The notes under the pieces are model-generated. The model saw nothing but the letters and a program-made list of their open reading frames with translations. It ran no database searches and had not been told where the DNA came from. Positions 26,662-34,836 of a DNA stretch of 64,000 bases are shown here, piece after piece. The translations under genes were made by a program, and so were the position numbers. The stretch covers positions 310,001 to 374,000 of the forward strand of contig NZ_FCNY02000008.1 in the NCBI RefSeq assembly GCF_001544575.2, written 5' to 3'. The stretch comes from Caballeronia cordobensis (GTDB lineage: Bacteria; Pseudomonadota; Gammaproteobacteria; Burkholderiales; Burkholderiaceae). How positions within the stretch are numbered: position 1 is the stretch's first letter; every line of letters starts with the position of its first letter.

Positions 26662-27441
26662 TTATTCCGCGAGATATTGGCGCTGAATGCGCGCGGCCGA
26701 CGCCTTCAGAATCGCGACCGAACGCTCGCCCACTTCCGCGGAAAAGCGCACGGCGGGGATCGCGAGATTCAGCGAGCCGAGCGGAAAGCCGGTCGATGAC
26801 AAGATGGGCACGCCGATGCCGACGATGCCCGGCGTGTACTCTTCCATCGACTGGGCGAAGCCGTTCTTGCGCACGTCATCGAGTTCGGCGAGCAGCGCTT
26901 TTTTCGTCGCGATGGTGTGCTTCGTGAAGCGCTCGAACGACACGGCGCGCAGGTATTCGTTGCGCATCACGTCGGGTAAAAACGCGAGAACGGCCTTCCC
27001 GCCCGAGACCGCGTACAGCGGCGCGAGATCGCCGAGCCGCATATGCGACTGCAAACGCTGCTGACTCAGGACCGTCGCGACGACTTCGACCTCTTCGCCC
27101 TTCAGTTGATTCAGCGCGCAAGACTCCGCTGTTTGCTGCGTGATATCCGTAAGAACAGGCTCCGCGCACGCGATCAGATTGCGCATCTGATTCGACTGTT
27201 GCGCGAGCTTGAGAATTGCGTCCCCAAGCCGATAGCCCTTGGTTTCAGGCACGAAACGCAAATACCCGCGATCGTTGAGATTGCGAATGAGCTTCGTGAG
27301 ACTGCTCTTCGGTATATCGAGCGCCTCCGCGATTTCCGCGTGCGACATCTCGCGGCCCCACCGTGCGAGCAACTCGAAAAGGTCGAGTACCCGATCCGCC
27401 GATTTGACCGTACCGCCCGCATCGACTTCTTCACGCGCCAT
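26662..27441 (-). CDS. IclR family transcriptional regulator
   Basis: I place the start at ATG 27441 (MAREEVDAGGTVKSADR), where GAGGAG stands six bases upstream. Longer forms to 27459 or 27525 lack such a site. The 259-residue protein has the winged HTH (EMSHAEIAEALDIPKSSLTKLIRNL, residues ~30-55) and the IclR effector domain with VLAFLPDVMRNEYL, MEEYTPGIVGIGVPILSSTGFPLGSLNLAIP. It is convergent with the hydroxyquinol operon and is probably its regulator; repeats resembling its operator lie upstream of itself and in the 23.1 kb divergent promoter. Confidence 0.9.
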   Translation of the reverse strand: MAREEVDAGGTVKSADRVLDLFELLARWGREMSHAEIAEALDIPKSSLTKLIRNLNDRGYLRFVPETKGYRLGDAILKLAQQSNQMRNLIACAEPVLTDITQQTAESCALNQLKGEEVEVVATVLSQQRLQSHMRLGDLAPLYAVSGGKAVLAFLPDVMRNEYLRAVSFERFTKHTIATKKALLAELDDVRKNGFAQSMEEYTPGIVGIGVPILSSTGFPLGSLNLAIPAVRFSAEVGERSVAILKASAARIQRQYLAE

Positions 27442-27453
27442 TTCATGCTCCTC

Positions 27454-27533
27454 GTTCATATAGAGGAACAGTTTATCCCGTGAATTCATGCTGTCAAGGG
27501 TCGAAAGGTTGCAATTCATTCCCATGTAGAAAC
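27454..27533 (-). promoter_or_regulatory. IclR gene upstream region with candidate autoregulatory sites
   Basis: Two dyads lie just upstream of the preferred IclR start. One is GTTCCTCTATATGAAC (minus strand, 27454-27469), an inverted repeat GTTC-N8-GAAC only 13 bp before the start. The other is TTCCCATGTAGAAAC (27519-27533), a near copy of the 23.1 kb motif. This suggests negative autoregulation, common for IclR proteins. Confidence 0.45.
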
Positions 27534-27537
27534 TCGA

Positions 27538-27633
27538 TCAATGCTTCGTTGCTGCATCGACGAACGCGGCGAGATCGCGATTGAAACGCTCAGGCGCTTC
27601 GATGAACGGCGCTTGTCCAGACGTCGGATAGAG
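27538..27633 (-). pseudogene. C-terminal remnant of an alpha/beta hydrolase
   Basis: The minus-strand frame reads LYPTSGQAPFIEAPERFNRD followed by LAAFVDAATKH and stop at 27538. This is the terminal His-loop segment of an alpha/beta hydrolase (usually ..DSGHAPFLEEPERFN..), with Gln where the catalytic His is expected. An in-frame TAG (27634-27636) stands just upstream and the rest of the gene is gone. It is one of four broken genes in a row. Confidence 0.75.
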
Positions 27634-27682
27634 CTAGAGCTTGCTCTGCGCGTTCGCATCTAGCCAGAACGGGCGCTTACGC

Positions 27683-28400
27683 TTATGAATGGCGCGCCGC
27701 CGCTTCCAGAAACGCAATCAGCAACGGATGCGGCGCGCCATCACGCGACGACAGTTCGGGATGCCCCTGCATGCCCGCAAAGAACGGATGCTTATCGGCC
27801 TCGATGGCTTCGGCGATCGAGCCGCTCTCGTCGTGCGCGCTGACGGTCACGCCGAGTGTCGCGAGCGGTGCTTCGAGCGCCGGATTGAGTCTGTAGCGAT
27901 GATTACAGAGAATGCTCGCCTGCGTGCCGAGCATGGCCGCGATACGCGATCCCGGCACTAGGCCTATCGGCCGCAAGCCGGATCGATGCAACAACACGCC
28001 ATCCTCGCCAACATGAATCGGCTCGAAGCTTGCGACGCGCGCATCGGGCTGCGCTTCCATCAAGCCAATGTCGTCGCTCTTCAACGCGAGCCGCGCGATG
28101 GCCGTCGCCATTGACTGCATGCCGAGAGACAAACCCACGACCGGAATCGACGTCAGCCAGCCGAAACGCGCGGCCTCGATCTGTCCCGCCACGTGCCCCA
28201 TATTCGCGCCGCTCGGCAAAAGAATGCCGTGTGCATCGGCGAGCAAAGTTTCTGCGTTGTCGCGATCGATGTCCTGCGCCGCGATGAAGCGCACGTCGAG
28301 GTCGAAGCCGAGCACATCGGCGGCGTCACCCGAGGGCGGCGAGCGTCGCGGGGTATTGCTGATGCTGGTCGCAGTCACGGCCTATCAGCGCAATCGTCAT
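27683..28400 (-). pseudogene. Frameshifted class I glutamine amidotransferase-like gene (CTP-synthase C-terminal-region-related)
   Basis: The natural N-terminus MTIALIGRDCDQHQQYPATL starts at ATG 28400, but this frame stops at 28326. The rest of the protein (DAADVLGFDLDVRF ... LEAAARHS) continues in another frame to 27683. Removing one G from the GGG at 28328-28330 restores a continuous reading ALGDAADVLGFD. The body has the GATase-1 layout: ILLPSGANMGHVAGQIEAARF, nucleophile loop VVGLSLGMQSM and terminal GMQGHPELSSR. The nucleophile position, Cys in CTP synthase and Cys or Sec in relatives, is Ser here (TCT). The gene is therefore doubly doubtful as an enzyme. A sequencing error could explain the shift but not the Ser. 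Confidence 0.7.
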
Positions 28401-28857
28401 GGACGGCTCACTCGCGCGCGATGCAGCTTCTTCCGTGGATCGCCATCTTCCATAGCGATCCCGATGCGCTTGCAAAACCACGCCCGAACCATCTTCGACG
28501 AGCTGTGCGCTATCGGCTTGATGAACGACGCGCAACATCTCCACGTCTTCGGCGCATTGCGTAGGAAACGCATCGAACGATTGCACGAGGAGCACGATAT
28601 CGCGCGTGCGCGCCAACGCGAAAATTTCATCGCATGGTTCGGCAGTGTCGGGCAGACCTGTGCGCGTGCGCCAGATCAGACCGCTCGCGAGTAACCGTCC
28701 ATCCGCTGTAACGTGCTGATGCGCATCGGGAAACCGCTGTTCGTCGAAATGCACGCCTGTGCAGCGGAGCTCGGCATTCAAAGTCTGGGCGAACAACGCG
28801 GGAAGGGCGCCGAATTGCGCCGGCTCGGGGGTAGCATCTTCGATGAGATAGAGCATG
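28326..28857 (-). CDS. Hypothetical ORF, probably fused or decayed
   Basis: An open frame starts at ATG 28857 (MLYLIEDATPEPAQFG) and gives about 153 plausible residues, including HVTADGRLLASGLIWRT and TRDIVLLVQSFDAFP. It then runs without a stop straight into the N-terminus of the amidotransferase-like gene (at 28400) and ends at 28326. Reading through into the next gene's start is unusual and suggests loss of its own stop by mutation; a TGA in another frame lies at about 28406-28410. I do not recognise the family. It belongs to the same decaying leftward cluster. Confidence 0.4.
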
Positions 28858-28933
28858 GAAGGCCCTCCGATAAAGAGAAAAACCCGCGACGTGGCACACG
28901 TGTCGCGAGCATGGCGTCTGATGCTTAGGCGCT

Positions 28934-29098
28934 TCAGACCGCGGTGACAGCGAGCACCAAGGCCGCACACGCGGTCTCGATGCGCCGGCACGCGTCGCGC
29001 AGCGTGGGCATCGGAACAGCATACGCGATCCGCACATGGTTCTCCACGCCGAACGCGCTGCAGTGCACCGCGCCGACATATGCCTCTCTAGCAGATAA
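28934..29098 (-). pseudogene. C-terminal remnant of a PLP-dependent aminotransferase
   Basis: The minus-strand frame ends REAYVGAVHCSAFGVENHVR then IAYAVPMPTLRDACRRIETA. This is the typical C-terminal end of class I/II aminotransferases (..V.PGSAFG....RISYA....L..A..RI). Upstream of about 29098 the similarity stops abruptly and unrelated sequence begins. The catalytic lysine domain is missing. The break probably marks the insertion or deletion point bordering the injection-system island. Confidence 0.7.
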
Positions 29099-29207
29099 TT
29101 GGCGAAGCATCAGGGAATTCCGGCGCACAATCCCATAGAACGAACGCTGGCAATCGGGGCGACGTCTTCGATCGAACTGACTTGTTCTGGTCGATGGCAG
29201 TACGGAA

Positions 29208-29244
29208 GTCAGGCGCATGCCGGCGCGCACCGTGCCGGCCTGAC
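29208..29244. repeat. Inverted repeat upstream of the orphan membrane protein
   Basis: GTCAGGC (29208-29214) and GCCTGAC (29238-29244) are perfect complements separated by 23 bases that themselves contain two GCCGGC palindromes. The structure lies between the aminotransferase break and the start of the next gene. It could be a regulatory dyad or part of a junction; nothing more can be said. The rest of 29099-29279 shows no gene. Confidence 0.35.
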
Positions 29245-29279
29245 CGCGACGCGCAAGCTTTCCCTTCCAGGAGCTGATC

Positions 29280-30188
29280 GTGACCGAACTTCTAAAGGTC
29301 ATCGTATGGCCCGTGACTATCGTCTTCCTCGTCTTCAAGCTGCGTGACCCGCTCATTGCGCTGATCACGGCGATTGGCCAACGCGCCACCCGATTCAAGA
29401 TCTTGCAGTTCGAAATCGAGCTGGGCGCGCTGGTGCCTGCTAGTCCGTCGCTCGCGATGTCCGCGGAGGCATTGCAGCAGGCTGTTGTCCAGGAGAGCGG
29501 AACGACGTTCATCGTACAGGGCATCACGAAGTCAGCCGCGGCTGACTATGTGCTCGTTGCGTTAGGCAACGACGATCAGCATGCCTGGCTCAGCTCTCGT
29601 TTGTTCCTTCTTTCTGTCCTGATCGACCGAAATCGAGTCGTGCGCTGCATCGTGTTTACAGGTGAACACGGCGGCTTCATCGGCGCGGCGTCGCCCCGCG
29701 ACGTGCGTGCAGCGCTCGGGGCCAGATTTCCGGAGTACGAACGTGCACTGCTCGCTGCGTATGGAATGGCCTCGACGCTTCCTCTGGACGAGCTCCGCAA
29801 CGGCGATCTGAGCGAGGCTGCTCTCACCAGGATCGCCACCGGCTTTTTGTCGAACAGCGGAATCACGCAGAACAATGAGCCGGCGTCGCCTCATTCGGGG
29901 TGGCTGTATCTCGATCGCTCTGCGAAACCGGGAGCGCCGTCGACATGGGAGCTGGCGGAGCACATTACCGCCGGCGGTTTGCGAACGCTGCTCGGAGACC
30001 GGCTCGGCAAGGGGCGCGTGGTCGGCGCGGCAGGGACCGTCCCGGATCCTGATTCAGCGCGCGCAATCATCAATCAGCCCGGCGTTTTCGTGGCGCTCGT
30101 AAGCAGCTCGGGCGAGTTCAGGGAACTCTGCGATAGAACCGCCATTGCTGACAGGCTTAGCCGGAGCGCAGCGCACGCGGCTTCATGA
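29280..30188 (+). CDS. Hypothetical protein with N-terminal membrane anchor
   Basis: GTG 29280 follows CAGGAGCTGATC, a good ribosome-binding site. The 302-residue product begins MTELLKVIVWPVTIVFLVFK, a single transmembrane helix, followed by a basic amphipathic stretch and a soluble domain of ~250 residues. That domain contains QGITKSAAADYVLVALG, LFLLSVLIDRNRVVRCIVFTG (a beta-strand hairpin) and GVFVALVSSSGEFRELCD near the end. I do not recognise the family. It lies between the broken genes and the 3' end of the eCIS operon and is transcribed towards it, so it may be cargo of the same island. Confidence 0.65.
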   Translation: MTELLKVIVWPVTIVFLVFKLRDPLIALITAIGQRATRFKILQFEIELGALVPASPSLAMSAEALQQAVVQESGTTFIVQGITKSAAADYVLVALGNDDQHAWLSSRLFLLSVLIDRNRVVRCIVFTGEHGGFIGAASPRDVRAALGARFPEYERALLAAYGMASTLPLDELRNGDLSEAALTRIATGFLSNSGITQNNEPASPHSGWLYLDRSAKPGAPSTWELAEHITAGGLRTLLGDRLGKGRVVGAAGTVPDPDSARAIINQPGVFVALVSSSGEFRELCDRTAIADRLSRSAAHAAS

Positions 30189-30210
30189 GCATCCGGCTTT
30201 GGTACGTGCG

Positions 30211-30357
30211 TTATGAGGCAAGCTCCACCAGCCGCAGCACGTCGATGCGTTCACCGCGCGAGATGAGTTCGTCCAGGATGCCGGCCTCCGCCGGATTGCT
30301 GAGTACGTCGGACTCCTTGATGATCGAAAGCAGTCGGTCGAGTTTCGTTACGTCGGC
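30211..30357 (-). pseudogene. Short open fragment at the 3' end of the eCIS operon, no start codon
   Basis: Between the hypothetical gene and the last eCIS gene a minus frame reads ADVTKLDRLLSIIKESDVLS then NPAEAGILDELISRGERIDV and LRLVELAS before the stop TAA. The composition is protein-like (amphipathic helices), but there is no ATG, GTG or TTG in the frame after the preceding stop at 30358-30360. It may be the tail of a lost gene or be translated from a rare start. Remaining bases of 30189-30393 hold nothing else recognised. Confidence 0.35.
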
Positions 30358-30393
30358 TCAGCGGGATCATGCAACCCGCACCGGCCCCGCCGC

Positions 30394-31185
30394 TCAAGTC
30401 AGGCTCAGCAGCGCGGTCTGCAGGCGCTGCGTCGAAAGCAGCACGCGCCGGTCGGCGTAGCTCACCTGCAGCGGCGCCTGGCCCGATCCCGCGGCGCCGG
30501 CGGCATCCTGTGCGGGCAGCAACACGGTCGCAAGCACCACCCACGGATCGCTGACGCATTCCGGGCAGGGCGGGGCCGGCATCGTCAACAGCCTGCGCAG
30601 CAGTTCGGGCGGAGACTTGAGCAGCGTGTCGCGCCAGGCCTCGTCGTCCTTGTGGGCCGCGACGTGTGAATCCGGCAGCGTCCACAGCACCTTGATCTCG
30701 AACGCATCGCGAATGCGCGAGTACTCGCACGACGTCTCGTCGCAGCCACAGCCCGCAGGATGAACCTTGACGGGCCGCGAATGGCACTCGGCATAGCGCA
30801 CCGCGATGTAGGCCTTGCGCTCGCGCGAACCGGTGCCCGGCATCTCGCCCACGGGCGGGCAGGGCCAGCGCACGATGCAGGGTTCGGGTATCGCACCTAG
30901 CTTGAGATCGACGCTCACGCACCGGTCGATCGAGATATCGTCGCCCTGCGGGTCCACCACGTAGCCTGGACACACGCGCACGGTCCAGTCCTGCGCCTTG
31001 TCCACGGGCTCGACCGTGCAGCCGCACACCACGCCCCATCCATGCAGATAGCGGTTGTGCCGGCGCAGTTTTTCGCGGAAGTACGCCTGCTCGGTGCGCA
31101 TGTCGTCGGCGGTGAGCAACTGGCGGCTGAAGTAGCGCAGCCGCTCGAGCGGATCGGTGGTGCAGTCGCAGGGTAGTTCGGACAT
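30394..31185 (-). CDS. eCIS-associated protein, third of three related 3' genes
   Basis: This 263-residue protein opens with LERLRYFSRQLLTADDMRTE and continues QAYFREKLRRHNRYLHGWGVVCG, then TVRVCPGYVVDPQGDDI. The same pattern (R..YF.G..L...D...EQ.Y......NR.L.G.GVV.G) occurs at the N-termini of the proteins at 31197 and 34837, so the three share a domain. The central part is cysteine-rich (CGCDETSCEYSR). A structural role, such as a baseplate or fibre adaptor of the injection machine, is inferred from position. It is the last gene of the operon, 11 bp after the preceding one. Confidence 0.7.
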   Translation of the reverse strand: MSELPCDCTTDPLERLRYFSRQLLTADDMRTEQAYFREKLRRHNRYLHGWGVVCGCTVEPVDKAQDWTVRVCPGYVVDPQGDDISIDRCVSVDLKLGAIPEPCIVRWPCPPVGEMPGTGSRERKAYIAVRYAECHSRPVKVHPAGCGCDETSCEYSRIRDAFEIKVLWTLPDSHVAAHKDDEAWRDTLLKSPPELLRRLLTMPAPPCPECVSDPWVVLATVLLPAQDAAGAAGSGQAPLQVSYADRRVLLSTQRLQTALLSLT

Positions 31186-31196
31186 GGCGGTCTCCT

Positions 31197-32705
31197 CTAG
31201 CGGATGATGAATGCGATGCGGAAATCTCCGCCGGGCGTTCCGTCTCCCGAGATTGCGCCGCTGCCGGCGGGCGGCGTGTCGCCGTCGAGGGCAACGTCGC
31301 CCGTGTCGGCGATCGCGTGACGGCTGGCCCCGGCATCGTCCGTTCCGAAGATCGCGAGCTGGTATCGGCCCTTCTGCCAGCCGAAGCCGCCGCCGCTGCC
31401 GCGCACGTAGGGTGAATCGCGGAACAGGTCGAAGCGGATCGTTCGCGAGTCTTCGAGCACGAGCGTGCCGGGCACGTACTCCATGTGATTGAGCGGCTCG
31501 TCCGGCAGCACCATCACGTTGTGCCGCTTGAAGTTGGGGTCGTTCAGGCCGTGCGTGCTCGGGATGTGCACGTCCCGTGCGAAGTCCTCGGTGAAGCGGA
31601 TGCGGATCGCGTTCGGGCGCAGCGAGATCTTGATGCGCACGTCCTCCATCGGCGAGTCCACCTTGCCGACCTCGGTCTGAACGCCGTTCGGATCGGTCGA
31701 CAGGAAGGTCACGCTTTGCACGCGCAGCAGCTCGCGCTGGGGCGGGGGTGGCGGCGGTTCATGGCCGTTGCAGCACGCGTCGACGCGCTCCGCCAGGCAG
31801 AGGATCAGGTCGAGCAGCACCGCGTTGCTGTAGACGCGCGGCCGCACGAGACAGCTTTCGATGCCGGCGATGCGTTCGTCGCGCACGAGGCCGATGGCGA
31901 GCGGCACGCACGCGCTGCCTTCGGCCGGGTCGCACGTCTTGTCGAACAGGCTGCACAACGCGTGGCGCCGGCTCCTGCCCGCCGCGTCGATCTCCTCCTG
32001 GGTGACGCCGAGGGTCGCGAGCAATGCGCCGACTGCGACCACGTCGTCGGCGGCGGGGCCTCGGGACACGGGCACCGAGTCCGGCGGCGCGGCACCGTCC
32101 GGTCGGTCGGGAACGGGTCGATCGGAATCTGGCTCGCGCGGCTCCTGCGGCTTCTCAGCGCCCCTGGCCCAGGCGAGGCACCAGTCGGGATCGCCCTGCA
32201 ACGGCGGAATGCCCGGCGTCACCTTCAGGCAGAAGGTCTCGACGACGGTGTCCGGCGCGCAATGGCTCTGCGTTTCGCAGTCGGTCACGAGCACGGGCTG
32301 CTGGTCCGCCTGGCACTCGCGGTAGCACAGCCACAGCGTGAACACCTGGAGCCGCGCATCGCCATGCGCCGGGTCGCTGCCGGCGGGTGGCGCGTCACCG
32401 CAGCAGCCGCCGTGCTCGGCCTTCGGATCGATGCACGCGCGCACCGGCACGATGATCTCGCGCCCCAGCCCGTCGATCGCCACGCCGGGATCGACGCACA
32501 GCCTGTCGCCGTCGATGGAGACCTTCAGCCCGCACAGGACACCCTTGCCGAGCGTGAGCCGGTTGAGCAGCCATTGCTTGTTCCGGCCGTAGTCCTGCTC
32601 CATCTGGAACTGCTGCACGTCCATCCGCTTGCCGTAGAAGAAATGATTGCGGCGCGGCGCATTCAGCGTGCGCAGCAGGAGTTCGGCTTGATCGTGTGCA
32701 TGCAT
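31197..32705 (-). CDS. eCIS-associated protein, second of three related 3' genes
   Basis: The 502-residue protein begins with LNAPRRNHFFYGKRMDVQQF then QMEQDYGRNKQWLLNRLTLG and KGVLCGLKV, followed by VDPGVAIDGLGREIIVPV. This is the same N-terminal domain as in its two neighbours. A proline/aspartate-rich linker (EPDSDRPVPDRPDGAAPPDS, residues ~190-210) separates it from a C-terminal beta-rich region with an Ig-like look (IRIRFTEDFARDVHIP; FRIAFIIR at the end). Two-domain design with a flexible linker suits an externally exposed adaptor or fibre-like part. No exact function is known to me. Confidence 0.7.
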   Translation of the reverse strand: MHAHDQAELLLRTLNAPRRNHFFYGKRMDVQQFQMEQDYGRNKQWLLNRLTLGKGVLCGLKVSIDGDRLCVDPGVAIDGLGREIIVPVRACIDPKAEHGGCCGDAPPAGSDPAHGDARLQVFTLWLCYRECQADQQPVLVTDCETQSHCAPDTVVETFCLKVTPGIPPLQGDPDWCLAWARGAEKPQEPREPDSDRPVPDRPDGAAPPDSVPVSRGPAADDVVAVGALLATLGVTQEEIDAAGRSRRHALCSLFDKTCDPAEGSACVPLAIGLVRDERIAGIESCLVRPRVYSNAVLLDLILCLAERVDACCNGHEPPPPPPQRELLRVQSVTFLSTDPNGVQTEVGKVDSPMEDVRIKISLRPNAIRIRFTEDFARDVHIPSTHGLNDPNFKRHNVMVLPDEPLNHMEYVPGTLVLEDSRTIRFDLFRDSPYVRGSGGGFGWQKGRYQLAIFGTDDAGASRHAIADTGDVALDGDTPPAGSGAISGDGTPGGDFRIAFIIR

Positions 32706-32717
32706 GTCTGTCTCCGG

Positions 32718-34772
32718 CTAGGTCAATTGCAGTGATCCGTCGAGCAGGGCTTCGCCGACGCGCGGGGCACCGTCGGGCGGCATCAGGCGCGCGTGCTCGT
32801 CGAGCCGCGCTTGGTCGAGCTGCCACGCCGGCAACGGGCCGCCGACGATCGCGTCGACGCCGACCGTCGCCTGCAGGCCGATGCGCAGTTCAGGCATCAC
32901 GACCTGGACGCGATAGTCGGTATGCGCGGGCTTCTCGCGATCGACGATGCGGCACAGCTCCCGCAGCGTCGCCGGGCTCGCGACGCGATAGCCGTCCACC
33001 ACCACGCAGAAGCGATATGCCTCGCTCGCGAAGAGCGGCAGTCCGATCTGATGCGCGGCGAGCGGACCGGACTCGCCCACGACCGCGCGGCCGACGAGCT
33101 GTTCGCCCTCGCTCGAGGGGCAGCAGCCGGGCGCGGTCAGCCAGTCGGGCGCGACCATGCCGAGCGGGTCCACTGGCGGCAGCCGGGTATCGAAGCCGAG
33201 CTGGGAGGTTTCGCCGAGCACCCAGAGCCTGCGCTCGGCGTAGCTTTCGATGATGGCGGGCCGGATGCCCGTATGCAGGGCGACGAACTCGGCGATCGAT
33301 GCGGGCGAGCCGCGCCGCGCGAAGAGCGAAACGGCGCGCGCGATCAGGGCGCGGCGCTCGTCGTCGCTCGCAATCCGCGGCAATTCGAGCGCGAGCCACT
33401 GCGCCAGCCAGTCGAGGCTGGTGGCGCTCGCGAAGCTCGGGGCGGCCACGAGCGGCATGTCGTCGAGCTGCTCCTCGACAGCCAGAAACTCGCCGCGCAG
33501 CAACTGCGCGAGATGCTTCAGGACGTCGTCGGGGTCGTGACGGCGATAGGTCGAGGGCAAGTAGTCGCGCAGGTCCTCCGCCTCGGTTGCGGCGCGTGCC
33601 TGGCGCAGCACGGGCGTCGCGCGTGGATCGTCCGTGGAGAGCGTGAGGCGCAGCCAGATGTGGCGCCGCTCGCTCACCCCGCTTGCGAGCGGCGCGAGCA
33701 GGGCGTCCGTGCCCGGCAGCGTGGCCCAGTCGCTCGCCGAGGGGGCGGGCGCGGGCGTTTTCGCCTGCGCGACTTCCGCCACAACTGAGGTGCCGGCCGG
33801 TATCTCGCATTCGATCCAGGCGCGCTCCCACTCGCGCTCGACGCCCGCATCGAACGGTCCGGCGACGATCTGGCCGCCCGCGGCATAGGCCGCATTGGCC
33901 GCGAAGCGCAGATAGACGTCGTCGAGCCCCGGCTTGATATACAGATCGCCGCCGGCATCGAGCGCAAGCGCGGTGACCGGGCCGCGCCAGCCGCTCACCG
34001 CGCCCTGGAGGACGCCGCCGTTGTCGAAGACCAGGATGCCGCCATCGGCCGCGTTGGCGATGTAGACGCGCGCGGCATCGGCGGCGATCGCGCCGGGCAT
34101 CCAGGCGGCCGGGCCGTCGAAGGTCGCGACGTAGGTCCCGCCGGCGTCGAACATGTCCACGCGGTCATGCGTGGCGTCCGAGACGAGCACCGAGTCGTTT
34201 GCGCCAATGGCGACGAAAAGCGGCGCCGCGAGGCGCGCCGACGCCGCGATCGCGCCGTCGAACGCGGTATCGGGAACGCCAAGGCGCGACACGCGGCGCA
34301 CGGTGCCGGCCGTCGCATCGACGCACACCAGGCGCGCTTCGGAGTCGAGCGCGAGGCTAGTCGGCGCAAGGCCCGCGACCGGCGCCGAGCTTGCTTCCAG
34401 CGCCGGCAGCGCGAGACGCTGCACGCGCAGGTTGCCGCTGTCCGCGACGAACAGCGCCTCGGCGCCGAAGGCGAGGCCGCGCGGCGCGCTGAAGCCTTGC
34501 AGCCAGGCTTGCGAGTTGCATTGCGGCTCGCTCAGCAGCACGCGATCGTGTGCGGTGTCGGCGACGAACACGCGGCCGCACGGACCGAGCGCGAGGCCGG
34601 ACACTTCGCGCGGGGCGGGATAGTTGCCCGCGAGAGCCACCGCCTTGCCGCCGGGCGGTCCCGGCACGCGGGCGAGCGTGAGCGCGCCATCGCGATCGAG
34701 CGCGTAGCCGCTGCCGCCGCCGAGCCAGTGGCGGCGGTCGCGCAGCAGGACATGTCGGGTGGGCGTGTTCAT
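32718..34772 (-). CDS. NHL beta-propeller fused to phage tail protein I (gpI-like baseplate protein)
   Basis: Residues ~50-330 of this 684-residue protein contain repeated NHL-type blades (GLALGPCGRVFVADTAHDRVL; GLAFGAEALFVADSGNLRVQ; VLVSDATHDRVDMFD; ARVYIANAADGGILVFD). Residues ~395-640 match the phage P2 gpI family: DYLPSTYRRHDPDDVLKHLA, WLAQWLALELPRIASDDERR, LFARRGSPASIAEFVALHTG. gpI-type proteins link baseplate wedge to tail fibre. The propeller would decorate the outside of the baseplate and may bind a target surface or cap the particle (inference). It starts at 34772 after the 468-residue gene. Confidence 0.88.
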   Translation of the reverse strand: MNTPTRHVLLRDRRHWLGGGSGYALDRDGALTLARVPGPPGGKAVALAGNYPAPREVSGLALGPCGRVFVADTAHDRVLLSEPQCNSQAWLQGFSAPRGLAFGAEALFVADSGNLRVQRLALPALEASSAPVAGLAPTSLALDSEARLVCVDATAGTVRRVSRLGVPDTAFDGAIAASARLAAPLFVAIGANDSVLVSDATHDRVDMFDAGGTYVATFDGPAAWMPGAIAADAARVYIANAADGGILVFDNGGVLQGAVSGWRGPVTALALDAGGDLYIKPGLDDVYLRFAANAAYAAGGQIVAGPFDAGVEREWERAWIECEIPAGTSVVAEVAQAKTPAPAPSASDWATLPGTDALLAPLASGVSERRHIWLRLTLSTDDPRATPVLRQARAATEAEDLRDYLPSTYRRHDPDDVLKHLAQLLRGEFLAVEEQLDDMPLVAAPSFASATSLDWLAQWLALELPRIASDDERRALIARAVSLFARRGSPASIAEFVALHTGIRPAIIESYAERRLWVLGETSQLGFDTRLPPVDPLGMVAPDWLTAPGCCPSSEGEQLVGRAVVGESGPLAAHQIGLPLFASEAYRFCVVVDGYRVASPATLRELCRIVDREKPAHTDYRVQVVMPELRIGLQATVGVDAIVGGPLPAWQLDQARLDEHARLMPPDGAPRVGEALLDGSLQLT

Positions 34773-34836
34773 GACGGGTCCGGCCTCGGCTTCTGCCGGG
34801 TTTGCGGGGCCGCGTCGCCGGAAGTCGGTGTCATGG

